Part shown: in pieces, positions 57,600 to 64,000 of the stretch
Layout: every line of letters begins with the position of its first letter
How positions within the stretch are numbered: position 1 is the first letter of the stretch
Assembly (NCBI GenBank): GCA_034766995.1
Contig: CM068322.1
Coordinates: 18,001,745 to 18,065,744 of the forward strand
DNA length: 64,000 nucleotides
Direction: 5' to 3'
Origin: Acanthacorydalis orientalis
Lineage: Eukaryota; Arthropoda; Insecta; Megaloptera; Corydalidae
Notes under the pieces: model-generated
Seen by the model: the letters and a program-made list of their open reading frames with translations, nothing else
Told to the model about the DNA's origin: nothing
Databases searched by the model: none
Translations under genes and position numbers: made by a program

Positions 57600-57741
57600 A
57601 TTAAAAAAAATCATGTCAAATTATATTTAGTATTTTAGTTCAATTTAATACTAAAATACAACTGAACTAAAATACTAAATAAAAAATAACATGATTTTTT
57701 TAATTTTTGTGATTTTTTTAATACTTTCATGTGGAAGCCTA
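57600..57741. mobile_element. Foldback MITE-like element, family B copy 2
   Basis: A hairpin at 57600-57704 has arms AAAAAATCATGTCAAATTAT plus TTAGTATTTTAGTTCAA on the left and the inverse on the right (GAACTAAAATACTAAATAAA then AACATGATTTTTTTAAT). The outer right arm TTTAATACTTTCATGTGGAA equals the outer arm of copy 1 at 1979-2133. The outer left arm is absent, replaced by a (TA)n array ending at 57600. Confidence 0.65.
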
Positions 57742-58479
57742 AATGAAACACATATATACACACACATACACAATGAAAATATATATTTAATTATGATCTG
57801 ATAAGTAGATGTATTTTAAATATTAAGAAAATATTTAGTTTAGGATGAATTTAATACGAAAAAAAGTTATTTTATAATTCATAAAGTGAACAAAAATAGT
57901 AATATATCTTTTAAAAAAGCAGAGCATTATAAAAAAATAACTACCAAAGAATCTAATTTCATCGAAACTCAAAGCTGGAATAAAATATAATCTCGTATTT
58001 AGAACCAGTGCTTTCCCTAATGAATAGACGAAAATCTAGTAACAGACGAAACGAGTAATTCGTGATTAATTAAAAGCCTTGTTTCTGGTAGAAATTCTAA
58101 CCGTTAAATTTGTTGATGTGAGCAGGCGTATCACTATTAATTTTTTTTAAATTTATTATAGAAAATATTCGTTTACATTAAATTATTCATTCAATAAAAA
58201 TATAAATTTGTTTTAACGAATTTATTACCGTCTTTTAATTTAATTTCTGTTGTATAACATTTATAAAGCATACTTGTATACGTTGTACGTGAAATGTAAA
58301 TCAAATTATTTTATTAATTTAATTTTTATTATATTTAAAAAGAAATTCTTTAAGAGAATGACTAAGAAAATATCTGAAATACTTTTCAAGTAGGTTCTTT
58401 TTTTTTAAGTTAGAAAGATTAGTAATTAAATATAGGTAATTAATAACGCATTTATTATTGAATTTGATAAATCATAACA

Positions 58480-59290
58480 TTATACATCGGTTATAATATA
58501 AATGAATGTTTCCTTTGGATGACGCTATTACTTACAATCATGAGTTTTCTTATTGCAATGTTGTGTTCAGAACGAATGTTCGGTTCAAACGTGCATTACG
58601 AGAATCATAGTACGTATTAATTCCAAACTAGGTACATATAATAAGCGCATTAGATGATTAAAGCAAGTTTGTGCATTATGCGCTAATTACTGCACTACAA
58701 GTGCACTAACTTTGCATTAAAGAAACTTTGGACATTTGTGTACGGAATAGAGACCCACATATTTGTAGTCAGATATAGAAGTCAAATATCTTTAACAATG
58801 GCTGACTCATCCAAAGCTCCGCAAACAAGAATTAACAAAGTTTAGTTCAGTAATTAGAGTCACCATAAGAACGGACAAGAACAACTTCATCTAAGTTTCC
58901 TCACACCCAGCAGAAACATTCATCATGCCCGCGTGCGTAGGACAAACGGACGAAGGCTGGCGACTCGAGGTCGGACCCCCTTAATTCGTATACCTAAGTT
59001 AACCTTCATCATCCGGAGTTTTATGAGATTTTTTCAGTTCTCCTTGTCGGCCTGCTCTGTTAGAGTTGTGCCAGAAGAGATAACCTTCTGCGCATAGTTA
59101 AGGGTTGGGGCGGACGCCAAATCGGAGGAGACTAACTCGTCGACGTACACAGTCCACACAACTAGGGTAGATGGAGAAGGTAACGCGTACAAGTCTTCTC
59201 GGCCGTGTTTATCCGCGAACTCAAATTCTGCACACGGATGCCGGTCGTGTCTGCCGATCTACTGCTGTTCACAAGATTATCTAATGACGA
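58480..59290. promoter_or_regulatory. Long GC/CpG-richer island, candidate regulatory element
   Basis: About 800 bp of higher complexity. The left part has homeodomain and octamer-like words (GCATTATGCGCTAATTACTG at about 58673) and TGACTCA (AP-1 type) at 58803-58809. The right part is CpG-rich, for example ACGAAGGCTGGCGACTCGAG near 58950. No long open frame fits. It could be an enhancer, the promoter of an unseen transcript, or a 5' noncoding exon of either strand's gene. Confidence 0.35.
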
Positions 59291-59871
59291 CACGTATTTT
59301 CAAATATAATAGATGCACAACACACATTTTTCCACAGAAACATACACATGCACGCGTGTATATGTATATGTTCAAAAAAAATAAATATTGCAAAAAATAA
59401 ATTTAGATTTAAAATAAAACTATTTAATTATAGTACGTATTGATGCTACTTGTCTCTGCTCCTTCAAGAAAATTAAGGTGATATTCAAATAATAATTTTG
59501 TCAGTATCAAAAACCACAGTTCTGAAGGATGTTTTAATTTATATAGGAAATTTGTCTAGGACACAAGTAGGGAAAAACAAAAAATATTTCTAATTTATTA
59601 AGTTATATTTTAAACACAAAATATATTCTATTTGATTTAAAATATTATTTTGTAATGCTGTAAGTAGTCATCCAATTTTGATAAAAAGGCCTTAATTATT
59701 TTAATTGTATTCATTGTACAAATTTCTCTCAAGAAAATCTAAATAGCTAAATGTTTAATAAAAAAAACGTTATAAGTAAAGAAAAAGTATTTGATTAATT
59801 ATAATACATTCAAATAAAAAATATCTTACTAATAAAATTAAGTAACAAAGGAATGTATACACGGTGGGTAA

Positions 59872-60192
59872 TTGATTTTCACAAATAAATTATTTTTTAT
59901 TCCACAAATTATTATTATTTGTTTTAATAAAAATGTTTCATAAAAAGTTACTGACCATTTCTAATTCATGTTTATGCGCATTTCGATAGCGATGTCACTA
60001 TCCCCAGAACACCAAGGTACAGAAAAAATCATAATTTAATTTATTGAAGATTTTTATGTACCTTATTGTTATGAGGATAATTGAGTCATTTATAAGTACT
60101 AATCAAAAATTAATAATAGACGTTTATTCAAAATTTCGAAGAGAACATTTTTGTAGTTAGTGGAATGAGAAAGAATTCATTTGTGAAAAATG
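59872..60192 (+). mobile_element. Foldback MITE family A, copy 8 (intact termini)
   Basis: Clear terminal inverted repeats: GATTTTCACAAATAAATTAT at the left and AATTCATTTGTGAAAAATG at the right, with ATTCCACA mirrored by GTGGAAT just inside. The core TTATGCGCATTTCGATAGCG lies near 59970-59990, followed by CACCAAGGTACAGAAAAAAT and the mirrored ATGTACCTTATTG. A TA lies outside each end, compatible with a TA target duplication. Confidence 0.8.
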
Positions 60193-60503
60193 TATGTGGA
60201 TATAATATTTATGAAAACCTAAATACAATACACTTTAAAGGAAAATTAAAGTGAATAGTTAAAAGTAGATCTAAGGACAATCTTTTACAACCAATAAATT
60301 TTATGCACTCGTTATAAATAAAATTAATAAACTGTTTATAAATAAAAATAATAATTGTCAATATTACAAAATACTGTCAATTTTTGATACACGTGGGACT
60401 TTGTCAAACTTATTTTAAAATGATTAATTTGTTTAGTTAATAAAAATTGAAAAAGATATAAATAATTGAAATATCTAATGCAACAAATAATAATGAATTT
60501 AAA

Positions 60504-60534
<31 letters not shown>

Positions 60535-60739
60535 GACTGAAAGTTAGAGATAAAATATATTACTCAGGATTGTGATATTAATATGGTTTACTTGCAATTA
60601 ATATTATAGAAGACTTTTAATTAAAAAAAAGACTAATTCGCACAAGAAACGTTAAAAAATGTCAGTTTTTATATTATTCTATAAACACTATATTGTAATA
60701 ATTACAAGAACAGCATGTTAAAAATACAGATTTTTAGTA

Positions 60740-60960
60740 TAAGTAAAATGGCTGGAGTCTGGGAGAGACGGTTGAGATGCGGACACGTGACATGCATAAC
60801 ATAAGGGTTTGTAGAGGTGAAAAACTTCTTCTGAGTGCAGTGGCGTCAGCAACGGTGGAAAAATTGTGGCTGTTGTTGGCGTATTTGTTCGCTTCGGTGG
60901 AGAAGCATCGTTGTTATTGGGATTAACAGTAACGCGTTCTTTGTGAATCTTTATAAGAAA
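60740..60960. other. Less AT-rich patch of unknown nature
   Basis: About 220 bp with CpG words (AGTGGCGTCAGCAACGGTGG, TGTTCGCTTCGGTGGAG). Frames are open on both strands, but the long minus frame runs into a (TA)n array. No domain is seen. Confidence 0.2.
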
Positions 60961-60991
60961 ACTCAAAATAAAATCGTTCATATATGTAGTG

Positions 60992-61066
<75 letters not shown>

Positions 61067-61499
61067 GTAAAACTAAACAGAACGAAAGTGGAATAATAAA
61101 AAAAAGTGAATTTTTGAATATTTGCAAATATAAAATATATTTTTATGAAGTCTAGTTTCACTTTTTTTTTTAAAAAATTAAAATACATATAAAAATTGTA
61201 ACAAATTTTAAAAAGTACAATTAATTACCTTGTGTGTTTTTAATAAGAAGAATAAACATTAAAACTTTTTATACATTTCTCAAAATCAAAAACTGATATG
61301 ACAATTAATAAAGAATATTAAGAAAATATAGTCTGATTTTTTTAATAAATTCTTTTAATTTGAAAACTAATTTATGCTTCAGAAATGAGTATTTAGAAAT
61401 AAATATTATAAATATTTATTTGCAAGTAGATTATATTTTTGTTTTGCTTAAAAATGAAGTTTTTTTATGTAAGGTTTGAACTATTTTTATCGTAAATAA

Positions 61500-62180
61500 A
61501 CTTTGACTCAATTTGAATTAAGATACTTATCTTTGATGTTGCATAGATATGAACGTCTTTCATGTAATATATGTAGTTTAAAAAGCGTACATGAAAAGTT
61601 TTCAGATGTAGACATTTTTATTAACGTATTTCATACAAGATACGATATCACCATCAGCAGAAGTGTCTTTCATCAATTCAGTGTTGGATCATCTCTTTTC
61701 CATAAATTTCCACAAACATGATAATAAGGATACCAAAGATACGTAGATTTATGTGAGGCGTCAACAATATTCAGCTGACAAAACATGTAAAAATATGTGT
61801 CCCGTACGTAATGTGTTAGAAAATAACGACTCCATCGAACCGTTTCCGTCAGTCACTGATTTCAATGTGGTAGTATGGAAGCATATGTTTTCGTTTTTAA
61901 AACATTCACATAATATACTCAATCCCACTACAAGAATACGTCGACATATTCGAAGACGGAAGGGGTTTGTACCGAAAATATATATGAGAAAAATTGCGAA
62001 TAGCCTTATGTGTAATCTGGGAGAGAGGTCACAAAGTTTTCTCGAAGGACCATTCAGTTTTACTGAACGTTTTGAAGGAAGCTTTATGAGCGCACGCCCC
62101 GACAAACAAAGAGCTTGAAGGTTGACAGAAGAATAGTTTGTCGTTCATCCTTTTATTCACCCACCCGTTCTACGGCAATC
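61500..62180. other. Less AT-rich stretch with overlapping unassigned ORFs
   Basis: Plus-strand frames of 72 residues (61503-61721) and 121 residues (61753-62118) lie in different frames, with a 114-residue minus-strand frame overlapping the second. The 121-residue frame is basic (RRHIRRRKGFVPK). No family is recognised and there is no supporting splice or start context. It could be an old insertion, a noncoding exon or a lineage-specific gene. I do not call a CDS. Confidence 0.25.
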
Positions 62181-62287
62181 GGTCCGGCAGCAACTGTATT
62201 AAATTAATAACGGTGAGGTTTTATGCGGATTGAGTAACAGATAACAGAGAAAACAAATTGTTGTGCATGTATCGATTTTACATAAAC

Positions 62288-62320
<33 letters not shown>

Positions 62321-63199
62321 TACACACATATATAATTCTATATATTGGTAAATAAATATTTTTCGTAGACTTAGGAAACACATTTTCGATCGAGGCTTTT
62401 GACTTTTGATACAAATACATTTTAATAAGAATCGATATTTTATTATTTCATTTTAGTCTTGTGTATTGGAGCGCTCATAATTCAATCTATTCAATTCCAT
62501 CAAACCATGATAAATTATTTGACCGAGAAATTAAAGTCCTCAGACAAATTTACATTTATATCTATATACAATTATGAAAATTAATATATATATATATATA
62601 TACAATATAAAACTGTATACATTTTTGTTGTATTTTTTTTATCTGATTTCAGCAATAATGTTCAATACAGCGCGAACGGACGTATTTTAGGTAATTGGTA
62701 TTTTCAGTCATTAAATAAGTCTACAGATAATGGGAAATCGTAAAAGACAGAGTCAAGGAAATAAAAAAAACGTATTAATTTGTATGCGGTTTTTTTACAG
62801 TTTCAATTTATGCATATGATTTTTTTTGAATAATTTATTTAAATTAATTTAAAACCTTGTAAAAGTGAATTGCTTTTTAACGTTTAGAGAATTTTTTTTA
62901 TTAAAGAAAATTTACATAATACTTAATTAGTCGACTTATTATTAATTACTTTATAACCACTTATGCCAATATAAATCCGTCCTTTATAGCTTCCTCTGCT
63001 AATGTATTCACTGTTTATATTTTAAAACATGAAATATTTATAATGAAAGTTATATTTTCAAATGTGATCTCATACTCTAAATAAAATATTTTCGAATTAA
63101 AGTATGTTTGAAATAATGAGATTATGCATTTATTTACAGTGTTTATTTCCACTCTATTACAGAAATTCAAAAGATGTCAAACTATTAAACGAAAGCCTT

Positions 63200-63430
63200 C
63201 TCGCTTATAAACAATTTAAATTAATGAACGTAGTGACATATTATTGATCGTTGATTATGAATAGAACTAAATTTTAATGCAATAGAGCTTACTAGAAATG
63301 CCAACACACTACTAATTTGCATCGTGTTTACACGACATCACTAAGTAATCATTTGATGATGCATCATTAATGATGTATCGCCAGGTGATAATGTTTACAT
63401 GCTTTCAGTTATCTACTTCAAACACAGAAT
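63200..63430. promoter_or_regulatory. Small higher-complexity patch near the right edge
   Basis: It contains the near-palindrome GATGATGCATCATTAATGAT (about 63355-63374) and a CCAGGTG E-box at about 63381. No gene is seen. A regulatory reading is speculative. Confidence 0.2.
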
Positions 63431-64000
63431 AAGTAAATGGAAGTATAATTTCATTCAAATAAAATTGGAAATTATCGTTATTAGGTTGTAATAAAGAATT
63501 ATAAAGCAGTAAATATAAAAAATTCGTATTCTTTTAGTTTTGAATTTAATATTTGTGTTCTTGTCAATATAAAATTTCATTGGAAATGAATACACGACTT
63601 GAATTAAAAAAAATATAAAACAACAAACATTTTAATATAACTTTAGTCTTTTAGTTCTTTACTTTTTGTAGCAATTGAACGTGTATGTACACCAATTCAT
63701 TTAAGTATGTGAACTTAGCCACGGAATAAAACAGCACTAAAAAGAATCTCTGCTTCATATTTCAGAAAAATACTATTGTGTACATTTAAAAAAATCAAAT
63801 TCAGAGATTTAAAAAAATTAAAAAAATACAATAGGCAATTAAAATTAATAATAATATTTAATCAAAAATACACTTTCTTGGGTAATTTTACTTGTATTAC
63901 ATTTACTTTGGAAAAGGAGTTAATCTGAGAAAATGATAGTTTTCTAAGACGTAATTATACTAAAAAAATTATTAAAAATTTGAATTTTTTTATTAATTAT

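Noticed and set aside
57600..57704. Hairpin as a microRNA precursor
   Set aside because: The hairpin is shared with the 2.0 kb locus and its ends behave like transposon arms, so a repeat element is the simpler reading.

Overview
This window is eukaryotic, almost certainly an insect and most likely a hymenopteran. That is inferred from extreme A+T richness, small introns in compact genes, three mariner families, a pogo/Tigger relic and a miR-1 5p arm that I recall as bee-like. Three protein-coding genes occupy the first 15.6 kb. The other 48 kb looks like a protein-coding desert packed with (TA)n microsatellites and small DNA transposons, and it contains the microRNA gene mir-1.

Layout: (1) 52-1573, + strand: 3' part of JMJD7 (JmjC lysyl hydroxylase), including a 54-nt intron that keeps the frame open. 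(2) 2929-5515, - strand: complete TM9SF4 in eight coding exons, convergent with JMJD7. (3) 5.5-11.4 kb: AT-rich intergenic DNA. (4) 11395-15604, - strand: the last three coding exons of mib1 (Mind bomb, Notch-pathway E3 ligase), covering ankyrin repeats and three RING fingers; a decayed full-length mariner sits in its last intron. (5) 15.6-64 kb: no further mib1 exon could be found, so this is best read as one very long mib1 intron whose upstream exons lie beyond the window. (6) 42274-42356, + strand: the mir-1 hairpin, antisense to mib1. A TATA/E-box cluster and a GC-rich stretch about 1 kb upstream may be its promoter and first exon.

The mir-1 position is the main result. In vertebrates mir-1-2/mir-133a-1 lies antisense inside a MIB1 intron, so this window appears to preserve that arrangement in an insect. 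miR-133 was looked for and not seen here. Several less AT-rich islands in the desert (22.5, 33.9, 36.5, 41.2, 49.3, 58.9 and 61.8 kb) are candidate regulatory elements of the mir-1/mib1 domain.

The repeat content also includes two apparently undescribed foldback (MITE-like) families: one with eight recognisable copies and one with two copies 55 kb apart. There are also two internally deleted mariners, one inserted in a (TA)n array, and a 3' relic of a Tigger/pogo element.
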